Of a stretch of DNA of 64,000 nt, positions 34,655-47,824 are shown one piece after another. Position 1 is the stretch's first letter. Every line of letters begins with the position of its first letter. The position numbers and the translations under genes are program-made. The notes beneath the pieces are model-generated. The model was not told the DNA's origin. It searched no databases and saw only the letters and a program-made list of their open reading frames with translations. The stretch comes from Nyssa sinensis (taxonomy: Eukaryota > Streptophyta > Magnoliopsida > Cornales > Nyssaceae), in assembly GCA_008638375.1 (NCBI GenBank), contig CM018048.1:558001-622000 (forward strand), read 5' to 3'.

Positions 34655-36420
34655 ATGGCTCCCCGCTTTCGTCCTAGAAAGAATTCCCAAAACTCAAAAT
34701 CAGCCTCTTACTGGAAGAGGAAGGGGACAAACACCCAATTGTTTGCAACAATAGCTTGATTGGATTCAACGACAGTCTGATCAAATGCTAGAACAACTTA
34801 CTGCCATGTCACAAGCTCTGGCTTCATTGGTGTAGAGCCAGTGGAGCAACCCTTCTCCTCCTCCTCCTGCTAACGTTATTCACGGAGGAACTCAGCCTCC
34901 CGCCACCACCACGAGTGGGGGATCCCCTAACGAGGAGTTTTCTAACACGCAACCGGTACACCCCCTAGTATCACTCATATAGGGGTTGATCCCCATACTT
35001 CAACAGCCGTAGAGAGAGGAATGCCCACTCTTCATCCAGCTATCCACTATCAAAGCAGAACTAGGATTTTTATTCCAATGGCCTTTGGAGCCAATCCAGT
35101 GCCACAAGAATCCCAGCCTCCCGAGGCTCCAATCCCCCCAGTCTTGGGAGGGCAACATCCTCCAGCTAACATCAGACATATTCTTCCCCCAAGTCGAGGA
35201 TCTAGAGGTACAAGACAAGATTAACAATGGGTTTTGATCCCATAACAAGTTTTACCCCGAGCCCCTCAGAGGAAAAAGGAGATAGCAGACTCTCAAGAGC
35301 CGACAATCTCAACCAGAGGATTCCACGTCTTTCTAGAGCAAGACGAACTAAGTAAGCTGCTCGGGAGGTTCTCTACGCCATTTACCTCTGCCATAATGAC
35401 AGAAGAATGGCCGAAAAAGTTCGTTGCCCCAAAATCCAGCCTCTACGACGGATTTGAGGACCTTGGAGACCACCTATCTCACTATCAACACACAATGTCT
35501 CTCCATGGAGCTACTGATGCCTTCATGTGCCGAACTTTCATGACGAGCCTTAAGGATACCACCCTTAAGTGGTTCCATAACCTCTCCTAAAAATCGATCA
35601 ATAATTTCTATAGGGCTCAGTAGGCTATTTCTTGACCGATTCCTAACCATCAGGAAGTTAAAAAAAGGATTAGAATTCTTGCTAACTATAAAGCAAACAA
35701 AGGGAGAATCACTTCGGGAATACATAACTTGTTTTAACGCTGAGCTCATAGAAATAACCAATTGTAGTCCAAACTTCCTAATGGTTGCCCTCACCTCAGG
35801 CCTTAGGCCTAGACGCTTCCAAGATTCCTTGACGAAGAATCCTCCAATTGATATGACAACACTCATGAAACGAGCGCGGAAGTATATTAATCTTGAAGAT
35901 ACAAAAATGTCTTTCTAAAAAGCAAAAGAACAGGCTCAGAATGGATAAGAAAGTTCAGAAGAGGAATCACAGTGCTAACAAGAAGATGATTAGGAGCCCT
36001 AACAAGAGAACAACACCTAGAACCCAGAACAATTCTAACTCTAGGAGGTATGGGACTTTCACCCCTTTAAATGCTTTTCTACCCACATACTCCAACAAAT
36101 CCAGACTCGTGAAAACTTAAGGTGGCCAGAGCTACTAAAAAGCCACCCTGATGTAAGAAATCAGAACAAATATTGTGATTTCCATAGATAGCACGGGCAC
36201 ACAACCGAGGAATGCAGGACTCTCAAGCAGGAAATAGAGCATTTCATCATAACAGAACGACTGAGAGAGTTTGTTCGCTAGGACGGGAGGCAGAAACCAT
36301 CGTGATAAGAGACCACCTCAAAGAAAGCGAGAACAAAGGCCTAAATAGAGAGAAATTCGAAATGACCAGCAGCGGCAAAATAATCAAGTTATCTTTGTGC
36401 TTCACGTTGACAATGCGATG
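34655..36420 (+). pseudogene. gag of retrotransposon A, degenerate
   Basis: The ATG at 34655 reads MAPRFRPRKN and then frames change. The capsid-like Retrotrans_gag core is recognisable in 35396-35590 (SLYDGFEDLGDHLSHYQ, then CRTFMTSLKDTTLKWFHNL) and 35679-35918 (ESLREYITCFNAELIEI, then GLRPRRFQDSLTKNPP). A nucleocapsid-like stretch with HTTEECRTLKQEIEHFI follows in 36190-36250. Gag would form the virus-like particle in the cytoplasm. At least five frame breaks make it inactive. Confidence 0.8.
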
Positions 36421-36469
36421 ACATAGATGTCTAACCGAGCTAGGAAAAGATATGTTTAGGAGGCAAGGG

Positions 36470-37020
36470 CAGAACCCTATGTCATCCAGATCTCGGCTAT
36501 TGAGAAAAAGATAAAGTCAGAACCTCAAATCCAATTTTTTGAATTTGACCTCGTTGGGATATATTGTCCCCACAATGATGCTCTTGTTATCTCACTCAAA
36601 ATCGCTAATTTTGAGATCAGAAGGGTTCTCGTGGATAGTGGAAGTTCTACCAACGTATTATTCTATGAATCCTTTAAACACATGAAGCTCAACTCTAAGG
36701 TCATTAGAGCTACCACCGCTTGTCATGGTAGGATTCGACGAGAATCGCAGCATCCCATTAGGTAGAATTGACCTACCAACCACGATGGGGGAAAGGGACA
36801 GACAGAAGACGCTAATCTTTGAATATATGGTCCTAAATACAAAATCCCCCTATAATGTCATTATTGGGAAACCTTGGATCCACCAGATGGGAGCGGTTAC
36901 TTCAAGTCTTCATCAATGCTTGAAATATGTCCACAACGACAAAGTTTTCACCATCAAAGGCTGTCAACCCATTGCTCGGGAATGTCATGCCCTTGCGTTA
37001 AAAGAAAATCACTCTAGATA
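36470..37020 (+). pseudogene. Aspartic protease region of retrotransposon A, degenerate
   Basis: The frame near 36530-36700 reads DALVISLKIANFEIRRVLVD, then the active-site motif VDSGSST (about 36630-36650) and NVLFYESF. After a frame break, 36725-37021 carries the C-terminal part with FEYMVLNTKSPYNVIIGKPW, the usual flap-to-end segment of gypsy proteases. The protease would cut the polyprotein. It is broken by at least one frameshift. Confidence 0.8.
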
Positions 37021-37274
37021 GCAATTACAGTAACCTTATGAGAGGGAAAGTTTTCCATCTTCCAACCTTCATGAGGTAGAAGAATGTCCTTCTAAAATTG
37101 ACGATCCAACTAAGTCTTAGAGGAAGGGACATCACAGTCAAACCAATGGAGGAGCCCATCAAGATACTTATCAGTACTGAAAAAGAGGGAAAATACCTAG
37201 AAATTAGCTCAACCCCTGTTTCCTTCCGAGCAAGAGAATATTGTTAAATTTCTAAAAAACAACTTGTTCAGTAT

Positions 37275-37719
37275 TTGCTTGGGAAACTAGAGATATGGAA
37301 GGGAATAGATCTTGATTTCATATCTCACAAGCTGATGACAGATCCGGATCATCCCCCGGTAAGACCAAAAAGGAGAACATTTGCACCTGAACGCCATAAA
37401 ATCATCAATGAAGAAGTCCAAAGGTTGTTAAATGCTGAAATAATAAGAGAAGTATTTTACCCAGAATGGCTTGTCAATATAGTTCTTGCAAAAAAAGAAA
37501 AACGGCAAGTGGAGGGTCTGCGTTGACTATACCGACTTGAATAAAGCTTGTCCTAAGGACAACTTTCCTCTTCCTAAAATTAATCAACTTGTTGATGCAA
37601 CGACAGGTTATGAACTTATGAGTTTCATGGATGCTTATTCTAGATACAGTCAAATTCAAATGTATCCTCCAAACCTAGGCGAAAACGACCTTTATATCAG
37701 AACGATGTTTCTATTGTGA
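37275..37719 (+). pseudogene. Reverse transcriptase fragment of retrotransposon A
   Basis: 37275-37526 holds the region before the palm (HKIINEEVQRLLNAEIIRE). 37486-37719 holds the first palm blocks, KKNGKWRVCVDYTDLNKACP then DNFPLPKINQLVDATTGYEL and FMDAYSRYSQI. The YxDD block, the rest of reverse transcriptase and RNase H are absent; the sequence passes in under 200 bp to integrase. A frameshift separates the two open pieces near 37490. Confidence 0.85.
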
Positions 37720-37819
37720 AAATCTCAAGCTAGAAAGGGAATCAATGGTAAAAATCTCCTACCAGTCAAAACCTAGTATTGAGATAATACAATCCCTTCA
37801 AATTTTAGAATAACCTCAA

Positions 37820-39056
37820 AATTTGATAACTTCCGTCATCCAGTATCTAAAGGAAGGGTTGTTTTCAGAGGACAAGAATCATGCTAGGAGAATTTGAATT
37901 AGGGCAGTTCGGTATTTAATTATTAAAGAAAAACTTTACCAAAAGGTCCTACACACAGCCCCTCCTACGTTGCTTAACTCAAGAAGAGGCCCACTACATC
38001 CTAGCCAAGATATATGAAGGGATCTATGGCAACCACAATGGCAGTAGGACCATAGCCCATCGAGTACTAACTCAGGGCTGTTACTGGCCCAGTATACTAA
38101 AACAGGCTAAGGAATACGTCCAAAGGAGTGACAAATGTCAACGATTCACCTCATACCAACATCAACCTCATCATGAACTCGTCCCTATCAGTCAGTCCTT
38201 GGCCTTTCGTCCAATGGGGAATAAACATTATAAGGCCATTGCCAAAAGCCCATCAGAACAGGAGATTCTTGGCTAGTCGCCATTAACTATTCTTCTGAAT
38301 GGGCAAAGGCTGAACCGACTGACCCATATAACAGAGGTAGAAATAATGAATTTCACATAGAAAAATATAGTATGCAAGGTTCGGTATACCCCACGTCATT
38401 ATTTCAAACAATGGGACGCAGTTTGCTGGAAAAGTATTCTAGAAGTTATTTAAAGACCTGCACATCAGTCACCACTTCTCTTCTCCAGGGCACCAGTCAA
38501 GCTAATGGGCAAGCTGAAGTTACAAACCGCATTATTCTCGAGGCAATTAAGAGAAGGTTGGAAGAGGCCAAGGGAAGATGGGTTGAAGAAGCTCCCCGAA
38601 GTACTCTAGGCCTACCGAACTATTAAAAGGACTCTAACTGCATAAACACCATTCTCACTCGCCTATGACATCGAGGCATTTATTCTTGTCAAAATTGGCA
38701 TGCCAATCCTTAAGACAGACTACTTTGACCAAGGGACTAATAACCAATAGCTCGTGGAGAATCTAAACTTACTTAAAGAAAGATGTGAGCAAACTCAAAT
38801 TAGGATCGAAGCTTACCAACAGAGAATGGCTAAACATTTCAACCAAGGGTTAAAACTTGTCAACTTCTAACTCAAAGATCTCGTCCTCATAAGGGTGTTT
38901 CCAAACACTAAAGGTTCCACCATGGAAAAACTTTCTCTTAATTGGGAAGGACCTTACAAAATAACTAAGATCGTTAGACCTATGACCTATTAGTTGGAAG
39001 ATTCGACCGGAAAACCTATACCTAAATCTTGGAACATTAAACATTTACGCAAGTAT
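37820..39056 (+). pseudogene. Integrase of retrotransposon A, degenerate
   Basis: The zinc-binding N-terminal domain is visible as IYGNHNGSRTIAHRVLTQGC, then YVQRSDKCQRF (about 38010-38150). Core-domain pieces follow: WGINIIRPLPKAHQNRRFL, a frame with the equivalent of GIPHVIISNNGTQFAGK (about 38380-38430), and GTSQANGQAEVTNRIILEAI (about 38490-38550). The C-terminal part shows LNWEGPYKITKIVRP and SWNIKHLRKYY. Integrase would insert the cDNA into the chromosome. Many frame breaks are present, and the solo LTR at 39060 is inserted a few bases after the end. Confidence 0.82.
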
Positions 39057-40372
39057 TATTGTCACGACCTGAAACCCACCCTGTGCGGATCACTGGATCG
39101 CGATCGCCGCCCCGAGACCCGAGGGCCCCGAGACAAGGCTCGCATATGCAGCGGTATCGAATAGATGTGCAACATACGTTTGCGGAAGCGTGAAAAACTT
39201 TTTCTTTTCTTTTCTCATTTTTAAATTATGCACATCCGTTCGGTACTGCGGCTCCATACATAGCATACATGGTTACACATTCAGAGTATAACTAAAAACT
39301 TAAAGACTTCATACATTCATACCATACATATTCAATTTGCCCAGAGGGCTTATTACATGTCCTTACTATGTCTACTAATACAAAACGTACTACTAATGTT
39401 TATAGGTTCTTCAAAAAGAAACTATTTAAACATATCTTTCCAAAAACAGCCAAACTTATCGCCAATGTCCTTAAGGCCCTGTTTGCTGCATCACCTGAAA
39501 GGGGGGGTCCGAACAAATTCCGGGTAAGCTAATCTAAGCTTGTGAGCAATTCCAGTATTCATCATGGTGTTTTTCAATTGGCAGTGGTTTAGTACATAAG
39601 AGTTCGTAAAATAGTCACCGCCAATTGTTCATATGATTGAATACAAGATATATGCATTCCTTAAAACATGTAGCTGTGAAGTATTTAAAACATTCAAGCT
39701 AAACTTATACATGTGAACTTTAAAACATATAACATATCATGTATTTCTTAAATAGAGTATATAAAACTCAACATATGCATAATGAAAATGAGAGTAAAAA
39801 CTTGCTTCCATTTTCAAATCATTTGTCATCTTATCACTTCCATTAGTGGAATCCGTTTCGAACCGGAGTCCCATATTACTTATCTATGGAGATATCTCAT
39901 CTGCCTGAGGGATTAGATCCTGCTACCGGGCATTTTACAGGGCAATTGAGTTCCGTAAAACCCAAAATCCTGCCTATTTTACAGGGCAACTGAAAACTCA
40001 GAATCCTGTCTAAGTGCTTATGCACCATTCATCTTATAAAACATTTATCATGTGACTTGTCTCATAAATACTTTTCATAAATTCGTAAATAAACATTCGA
40101 ATACTTGAAATAAGCAAATTCAGAATATTTAACATAATTGCATTTTAACTAGACATGCTAAAAAGTATTTGAAGGAAAAACTGTTGCTGAAGCCAATCAC
40201 TAAGCATGTCACAATGAATTTCTAAAATAGAACAATTAAAAACTGAATCATGTAAATACTGAATTTGAAACTTCAAATACTTCATATCTTATACTTAAAA
40301 CCCTTTTTAAATCATGGAGTCAAATTTCCAATTCAAACACAGGGTTACTCACCTTGTACTTTTAGTCCTGCC

Positions 40373-40657
40373 CTATTTGGGTGCTTTGCCCCTGGCTTCC
40401 TTTAACCTTTGAAGCCATTCCTGCAATGTTTCCGTATCTTCCCGTTTCTTAAGCTGTTTAGCGGCTAATTGCTCCTTTGTTATTGTCTTGTAAATAAAGG
40501 GGCTTACACAGCATACTTCATTTGTTTTAGAAATTCGGATGCGATTTTGAATTAACTGCAGCTGTCTTTCAAGTTGTTCCCGGAAAGCTTGCTGTTTGGG
40601 GTCTTTCGCTAATTGGGCCCTTGTCTTCATAGGAGTGACTTCCTTTTCTTGGCTCAT
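40373..40657 (-). CDS. Unassigned 94-residue ORF inside the solo LTR
   Basis: It runs in the LTR's own direction and encodes a charged, helical protein (MSQEKEVTPMKTRAQLAKD, then EQLAAKQLKKREDTETLQEW) with coiled-coil character and a lysine-rich end. The composition differs from translated AT-rich noise. I do not recognise it. It could be a chance frame, a captured exon or a piece of a gag-like protein. Confidence 0.3.
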   Translation of the reverse strand: MSQEKEVTPMKTRAQLAKDPKQQAFREQLERQLQLIQNRIRISKTNEVCCVSPFIYKTITKEQLAAKQLKKREDTETLQEWLQRLKEARGKAPK

Positions 40658-41635
40658 TTTGTGTTTAGTTAATTATCTGTTTAAAACACAATTTATCATG
40701 TCAAGAAAAATAGATTTCTACAATCATACTCTTCTGGGAGTTCCATTAACTTTAATTTAAAGTTATTTACTTAACATGTTTACGTGTCGTGTCTTTTCGT
40801 ATTTCATTTCTCGTATTTGCCTCAGTTTAGTTCTTTGGCAACATTTTAGTTTATAGTCATCTAACAGATGCTATTCATCAATTTTTATGTCTTTTTATGT
40901 TAGACATTTCTTTAGGTCGAATAGACTCTACCATTGAGTCCGGAGTGTTTAAGAAAGTCGGTTTAGACCTTTTCTGATTTCATTTTGGCTTTAGGGGTAC
41001 CAGGGGTATTTTTGTCATTTTACCCTCCTTACGTGTCTTTATTTTTCGGGACCCCGTCTCATGTCGTGGACCTCACCATTGGACTCAGAAGGTCCAAAAT
41101 AGTAAGAATACATTAATAATTTGTCAATTTTGGTCAAGGGGTATTTTGGTCATTTACCCCTTACGTGACTTTATTTTTTGGGCTCCGTCTCGTAAAACGG
41201 ACCCTACCCTTAGTCTCAGAATATCCGAAATAGTAAGGATACACTATTCATTTATTAAATTTAGACTTTGTTTGACTTGTTTATGGGGCAAGGGCATTTT
41301 GGTCATTTTGACATTTTCTAGGGGTCTTAAATTTTTCGGGACCTCATCTCATGTCGTGGACCTCACCAATGGGCTTAGGGGGTCCAAGATAGTAAGGTTA
41401 CATATATAACTTGTAATTTTTGGACAACGGGCCATTTCGGAGTAATTAATTTAATTAATCAAATTTAATTAAATTAATTATAACATGTAATATATATATT
41501 ATTAATGGGGAATAAAGAATAGGTTGAATAGGATGGCACGCTGGCCAGCGTGCCATCTCCCTCCCCATACATCACAGGATCGAGTCCCACCAGGTGCGGT
41601 TGCACCTTTTAATTTTCGAATTATATACATTATAA

Positions 41636-41652
41636 TATATATATATATATAT
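41636..41652. repeat. (AT)n run inside the solo LTR
   Basis: A short AT microsatellite that interrupts otherwise mixed sequence. Confidence 0.7.
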
Positions 41653-43110
41653 CATGTTTATAAATGGACACATGTGAGCGCGTGGCCGAGTGGAAAATGA
41701 GGGCTTCTCCACGCGCGAGGGTTAGGGATCGAAACCCTATAGCAACGATTTGCTTCCTTTCCCTTAATTTTTTTCATAACACGGTTTATATATAACCGTA
41801 TACGTCCTAAACGGCGTCGTTCCAATAACTCGGTGGCAAGCCCCAAGGCTGCCACCTGTCCCGAGTCTACCCACCGTTTTAAACGGTGCACGAGTCGACT
41901 CGGTCGTCTTCCCCGAGCGACCGACTGAAAACCCTAATTCCCGATTTCCTTTTTCTCCTATTTCATGCAGTTTGGATCCATGGATCCTTACTGTTTTTGT
42001 CCCAAAATGTTTCTAAGAGATAATCGAGTAGATTGGCATTCGTTTTGGAGTTTAAAACTCCTTCATATGTTCGGTTTTGGACATGATAGCTGAACCTGTA
42101 ATAGCCTCGGTTCACACTCGTTTCTTGACCATTTTTTTATGAGGTTTGGATTGTTGTGATCCCCTCTTCATGGAGATCAAGTTTTCATTTAAATAAACGG
42201 CTTAAATCATGAGTTTAGAGGTTTGGGGTGTAGACCCGAAACCTGCAACTTAACATTTGAGGGCCTTTGTTCATGCTTTTTGGTCGCGGTCACACGTTTT
42301 CAACATGTTTGTGTGGTCTACAAGAGGTCCCTATACACCAAACCAAGTTTGGTTTCCCTCCGATCAGACCTGCTTGAGCAAGGTCCATCCATGGCCGTGG
42401 CTTATGGGTCATGCAATCTTAGGTGTTTTTAAGCTAGATTTTCATGCTTGTTAAAGTTTAGACGTGTTCTAAACATCATATATACAAAATGGAAGCTTTA
42501 AATCAGTTCATATGTAGAGAAATTCTAGAGAGGGAATTTTGACAGTTTTGAACATTCTCACCTTTTTGGTTGGTTTTCCTCCTCTTTCTTGCTCTAATCC
42601 TTCTTCTCTTCTCTTCAGTTCTTGTTCTTTTGGTTTCTTTAGCAAGAAGAAAGCATGATTTGCATGCTTGGCCTTTATAGAGAAGTGACCGACTCTTCTC
42701 ACTCCTCCCACCTCTCTCTCTCTCTACAGCTATCTTTCTCTTTCTACATTCTGAATTCTAGCCCTACATAGACTTCCCATCCCATAATTTCAGCCTTCTC
42801 TCTTTCCTACTTTGCATTAATTTCCCATAGATATTTATACATATTATATACATATATATATACAAGACACACACACACACACATTTGCCGACACACACAC
42901 ACACATTCACATTGTTCACCTCTTCACTTTTCATCTTTTTCATATTTCATTTATTTAATATATATGTACATATATACATTTTACATACATTTAATTAATT
43001 ATATATATATGATTTTCTTCCCTCGTAGTACGTGTCATGTGACCCGGTATCCCGGGTCGGGATATTACAATTATCAATAAAAAAAGTTACTTATGATTCA
43101 CTTCAGAGTT

Positions 43111-43450
43111 TATTATCAATGCACAGACCCTTAAAAGTGTTGTATTAATTACAAGGGTTATAGGTCTGGTCCATTTCACTTAATGCACAGACCCTTAAAA
43201 GATTTGTATTCATTACAAGTGCTAAAGATCTAGTCCATTTCACTCAATGCACAGACCCGTAAAAGTCTTGTATTCATTACAAGTGCTACAGGTCTGGTTC
43301 ATTACAAGTGATACAGGTCTGGTCCATTTCACTCAATGCACAAACCCTTAAAAGCATTGTATTCATTATAAGGGCTATAAGTCTGGTCCATTTCATTCAA
43401 TGTACAGATCCCTAAAGGTCTTGTGTTTGTTACAAATACTATAGGACTGG
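43111..43450 (+). repeat. Tandem repeat, about five units of about 64 bp, in retrotransposon A
   Basis: Units carry CACAGACCCTTAAAAG, then TTGTATTCATTACAAG, GGTCTGGTCCATTTCACT and CAATG. Starts lie near 43122, 43186, 43250, 43337 and 43402. Element A' has only about two units at the equivalent place (2735-2850), so copy number changed after duplication. Confidence 0.8.
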
Positions 43451-43452
43451 TC

Positions 43453-46009
43453 TATAATACCCCGACCCGAAAAATGACACTAAATCGAGGTAGACCGGGT
43501 CGAGTAGGGTAATATCGAATTATAACCCGAGCTGTTAAGGCTCTATATCATGATATTATATGGACTGAATGATTATAGAAGGTGAACAATTTATTTGTAC
43601 AGTCAGTGCCGAGCAACGCCTGAGTAACCCAGGATCGAGCATCGTAATGCATATACGTACGCAGATGCATGCATGCATACGTATACATATACGCGTAGCT
43701 CATTTAATATAAAGGTATGTACGTGTGTGTAGAAATTGGCATACATGTATGCATATAGGTATATATATATATATGTATAAAGTATGTACCAATATGTAAT
43801 TATATAAGTGTATATACATAGTATAGTATATTATATATATGTACATGTATTAAACACAAAGAAAAAGGGGGAAGTGAAACAGCATGCAAAGGCATGCATG
43901 CTTGTAAGTGTGTGTTGTAGTGTCGTCAGCATGTGCGTGTGGTATGTGTATGGTTATGTGTATTTATGCATGTACATAAGAATGTGTATATAAATGTATG
44001 TTATATATATATGTATATATGTATATACACATAAAGAGAGCAGCAAGTGGGTTGATTGAGGGATGAATTGAGTGATGGGAGATTCGGGCAGCTTGTGTGT
44101 GCAAGTAGGTGTGAGTAAGTGTGTGTGTGTGTGTGTACCTGATGTGTGTGTTTAGTATAATATACATATATACACAAAATATCAACATACAATTTAATGT
44201 AAAGGTGAGACAAGAAAGAAAAGTCAGCAATAGAAAGAAAAAAGTAAGAAAACTCTGTAATTTTCAAGTTTCGAATTTACTGGCCTTTTTATAAAATTGC
44301 TTCAAGCTTAGAAATAATTACATAGTTTTAAAGAGCATGAAAAATGGTGAACTTAGGAAGAAACCGCAACCCATTTGGTTAAGAAACGAGTGAGAAAAAC
44401 TAATTTAAAGTTTGAAGAAAAATTTCGGGTCATTGAGTTTTTGATTGATTTAGCTTGTTTTATGAATTGAGAATTGTTTCCCATAAGTGCAGCAACTTTT
44501 AAGTAAAGTTTGGGCTCAAAACAATGGCTAAAAAGCCATGAAAAAGTGAAAATTCAATTCGCCAGAAAATTGGGACAACTCGCCGAAGTTGGCTGCAACT
44601 CCATTTTTCGATGCCTTCTAGTGATGCAAACTGAATTTTGAGGGTAGATATGGAAAGCTCATGAGGATTAGAAGAGGACCCAAGTGGTCAGACGTCGAAA
44701 CGTCACCAAAATATAGCCGCCATGGCCGGAGAAAATGATCGGCGCACGGTTGGACTACGCGTAGTGTGCTGCTGCATTTTGGGTTTTTTTGTGTTTTTGG
44801 GCCATGGGTCGAGTTGACCCGCCCAACCCAATATGGGTTAGAGCCAATATAGGTGCAGATTTGGGTGATTTTTTAAAGGTGATTTGGGGTTGTTTAGATA
44901 CAAGAATAGTAGATAGAAATTAGATTGAAATTGAGAATAAGGATAGCTTATCCAAGTTTAGATTTAATCCATTATTTGGCTATTCCAAATTGGAATAAGA
45001 CCTTGTGAAATTATAAATTTTGCCCAGACGTTATAATAATTATATTTTGACCCCAAGTGAATAAAATATTATTTAATTAAATAATTATTTAAAGGAAAAA
45101 TTATCAAAATGCCCCTAAGTGAAAAAGTAGTCAAACGAACTCCGATTAAAATAAAAGAATAGTGAATTTTTATTATTTTGAGAATTCCGGACTCAACCGT
45201 GGAGTCCAAATTTCAAAAATAGGTCTCGAAAAGTAAGAACCTGTAAAAATATAAAATGACCATTTTGCCCTTTTTAGTACCGAAGTCCGAATTGAATTCT
45301 ACGAAAGCCTAAACCGACTTTGTTCGACATTCTGGATTCAGTAGTAGAGTCTATTCAAGTAAAATAGATATCAATAGTAAAGAGATATAAAATTTGATGA
45401 ATAGCATGAATTATATAAATATATATATATATATAGACTGAGATGAGTTTCCTGAATCATAGGAACACCAAGAGAAAAGGAGAAAGCGATTTGACCTTCT
45501 AGACAGATACAGAAAGAGGTAAGTAAAATCTGATCTCTATACGTGGCAAAGACCTAGTTGTGCTATGCATGTGTTGATTTTTATTGTGTCTATGCCTTTA
45601 GATGTTACTGAATGACATTGATGCTTGTTCTAATTCGTAAATATTATTGAATCGAATGCTATATTTTGAGCATGTGATCACTATACAATTTGGATTATGA
45701 TGCCTGAATGATGTACAGTCATATATTATACTCTGATAAGAGTCATGATCATTTCATACATCATTGAATAACCACAATCCACTATTATTATGAGGAGTAG
45801 GTCGGGTCTACATGAGCAAGTCAAACGGGTGGTTCTGGTTGAAAAAGGGTATGGCTGGATTTTACTAAAAGTTGTAGGTTAGGTGTGCATGAGCAAGGCA
45901 AATAGAGAGATCTGCTTGCAAAAAGGTATGCTGAGTCTTATTGTAGATTGGGTATACACGAGCAAGTCAAATGGTGATACCTGTTTGCAAAAAGGTATTC
46001 TGAGTTCTA

Positions 46010-46052
<43 letters not shown>

Positions 46053-46655
46053 CCATGGGAATCATTCTACACATCATTGCATTTAATTGGATAATCATTA
46101 TCATTATCATTATCATGTGATGTGACTTATTGTTGTTGACATTATATCATCTTGTTGGGTTATCATGTTGCTATGATCTATGTATCCTGATCATAGACCC
46201 CTTCATGTTGACCTGTCCTTGGCAGAGCAAAGGACTACTTACTGAGTTTTCATAGCTCACACAGATACTACACACATTTGACTATTTCATGTGAAACGCC
46301 ACAGTTTGAAAGTAGGGATCAGAATCTCGAACATGCGTAGGACTACTATAGATATATGTACTGCAGGGGTTATTTTGGTAGTAAAGTATAGTACTTGTCC
46401 TATGTTCTCCCATCACCCCACATCGTGGGGGCAGTTGTATTTTGAATTTTTGGGTCTGTATAATTATATGAACTGTCGTATTATGAATGAACAATTTTAT
46501 CAAGTCTTTCGCTGTGTATTTAATTTTTGATTGCATGTTAACTAACTCACCTATAAATGTCAAGTTAAAGTGAAAAGGAAAAATCCGGTTCGGCCATCGG
46601 GTCGGATCGATGTCGCGATGCCAGATCCGCACAGGGTGGATTCTAGGTCATGACA
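43453..46655 (+). repeat. 5' LTR of the nested Tekay/Del-like element
   Basis: 3203 bp. It is collinear with the 3' LTR except that it lacks the second copy of a 525-bp unit and about 200 bp after it (equivalent of 49540-49740). The first two bases, TA instead of TG, show a point change. Long TA/TG-rich stretches give spurious open frames. Confidence 0.85.
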
Positions 46656-46840
46656 GAATGGTATCAGAGCTCTAGGTTTGAAAACCACTAACTAAAAGAG
46701 TTTTTAGTGTTTTCATGCAGTCATGGGAGATAGGACTAGGAGTACTTATACTGTTAAGTCTAAAGTCAGTCGATAGATAAGAAGTTAACTACATTCTTAT
46801 AATGATTATTATTATTTTGATCCTTGATATTTTTCAGTGA

Positions 46841-47824
46841 ATGGTCAATACTCGAAGCTTTTATATAGCTCGAGATCAAACTACGGAACGAGTTTTGGAA
46901 CAAGTTATAGAACGATTAGAGAGGCTAGAACACCTTGTGACGAGGGTTATCGAGACGTTACCAGGGACTCAGGCCAGTACTAGTGAGCTTATAAGGCAAG
47001 AGCCTGTTGCCAACCAAGAAGGTCAGCAGAGGAACGATAAGGAATGTCAGATTCCTATAAATGATTTCAGGAGCTGAGACCCTCTGTATTTGATGGCTTG
47101 AAGGGCTCCACAACAGGCAAAGAATGTTTGCTTGAAACGAACAAGATATTCGACATCTTGACATGCACTGAGGTTCAAAAGGTGGCATATGCCACATTCA
47201 CGTTCAAGGGTGCCGCTCACAATTGGTGGCTTCTAAAAAAAGCTAGAGAACCCCACATGGATTGGCAGTAATTTTTAGAAGTTTTTAATGCGAAGTACTT
47301 CCCACAAGAAGTCAAAGACCAGAAAGTCCCAGAGTTCATGAGTTTACAGCAAGAGGGCTTAACAGTGGAGGCTTATGAGGCCAGATTCACCGCATTGGCT
47401 AGTTCGCTCCAACTGTTATAGGTACAGAATATATGAAAGCCCGTAAGTTCGAAAGTGGGCTGAAATGGCCCATTAAGACTAGGCTCAGACCTCTTCGATT
47501 AGCCACTTACAATGAAGTGGTGGCTACAGCAAGGATTATTGAGCAGGACGGAGAGGAGTTCGCCAAGAAGAGGGCAAACCAAGGGTCTGAGAACAATCAA
47601 GACAAAAGGAAAAAATCTTTATCCTCTGGGTTAGAAGCAAGGCCAGGGAATCCAGGACCCAAGCAGAACCGAGGCAGTTAGGCTAATTGGGGCGTGACTA
47701 ATTCTAATTGGGTTGTGACTAAATGTTCTAGCTACAACGGATTTCATAGAGGACGTGCAACAAGGGCTGCTACAAATGTGGTCAGATGGGACATTTTTCT
47801 AGGGAATGCCTTCAGAATAACTGA
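46841..47824 (+). pseudogene. gag of the nested Tekay/Del-like element, degenerate
   Basis: It starts MVNTRSFYIARDQ, the typical opening of Tekay-type gag. It continues with LRPSVFDGLKGSTTGKE after a frame break near 47070, then AYATFTFKGAAHNWW and FNAKYFPQEVKDQKVPEFM, then GLTVEAYEARFTALA, all in retrotransposon gag order. It ends with a zinc knuckle of C-x2-C-x4-H-x4-C form (CYKCGQMGHFSREC, about 47768-47809) and a stop at about 47822. An in-frame stop near 47269 and frame breaks near 47410 inactivate it. No pol follows. Confidence 0.82.

Larger units (their letters stand above)
39060..43069 (-). mobile_element. Solo LTR (4010 bp), Tekay/Del-like, inserted in retrotransposon A
   Basis: It starts TGTCACGACC and ends GGGATATTACA on the plus strand, with a perfect 5-bp target duplication ATTAT at 39055-39059 and 43070-43074. 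Its plus-strand start, TGTCACGACCTGAAACCCAC, is like the reverse complement of the end of the LTRs at 46655 and 52130. Its plus-strand end is like the reverse complement of their start (TGCAATACCCCGACCCG). It is therefore one LTR of a related family in the opposite orientation. No primer-binding site or pol sequence was seen inside. LTRs of several kilobases are known in the Tekay/Del lineage. Confidence 0.8.

Noticed and set aside
46841..47077. 78-residue ORF considered as an independent host gene
   Set aside because: Its MVNTR start, position after an iMet primer site and continuation into a zinc knuckle show it is retrotransposon gag.
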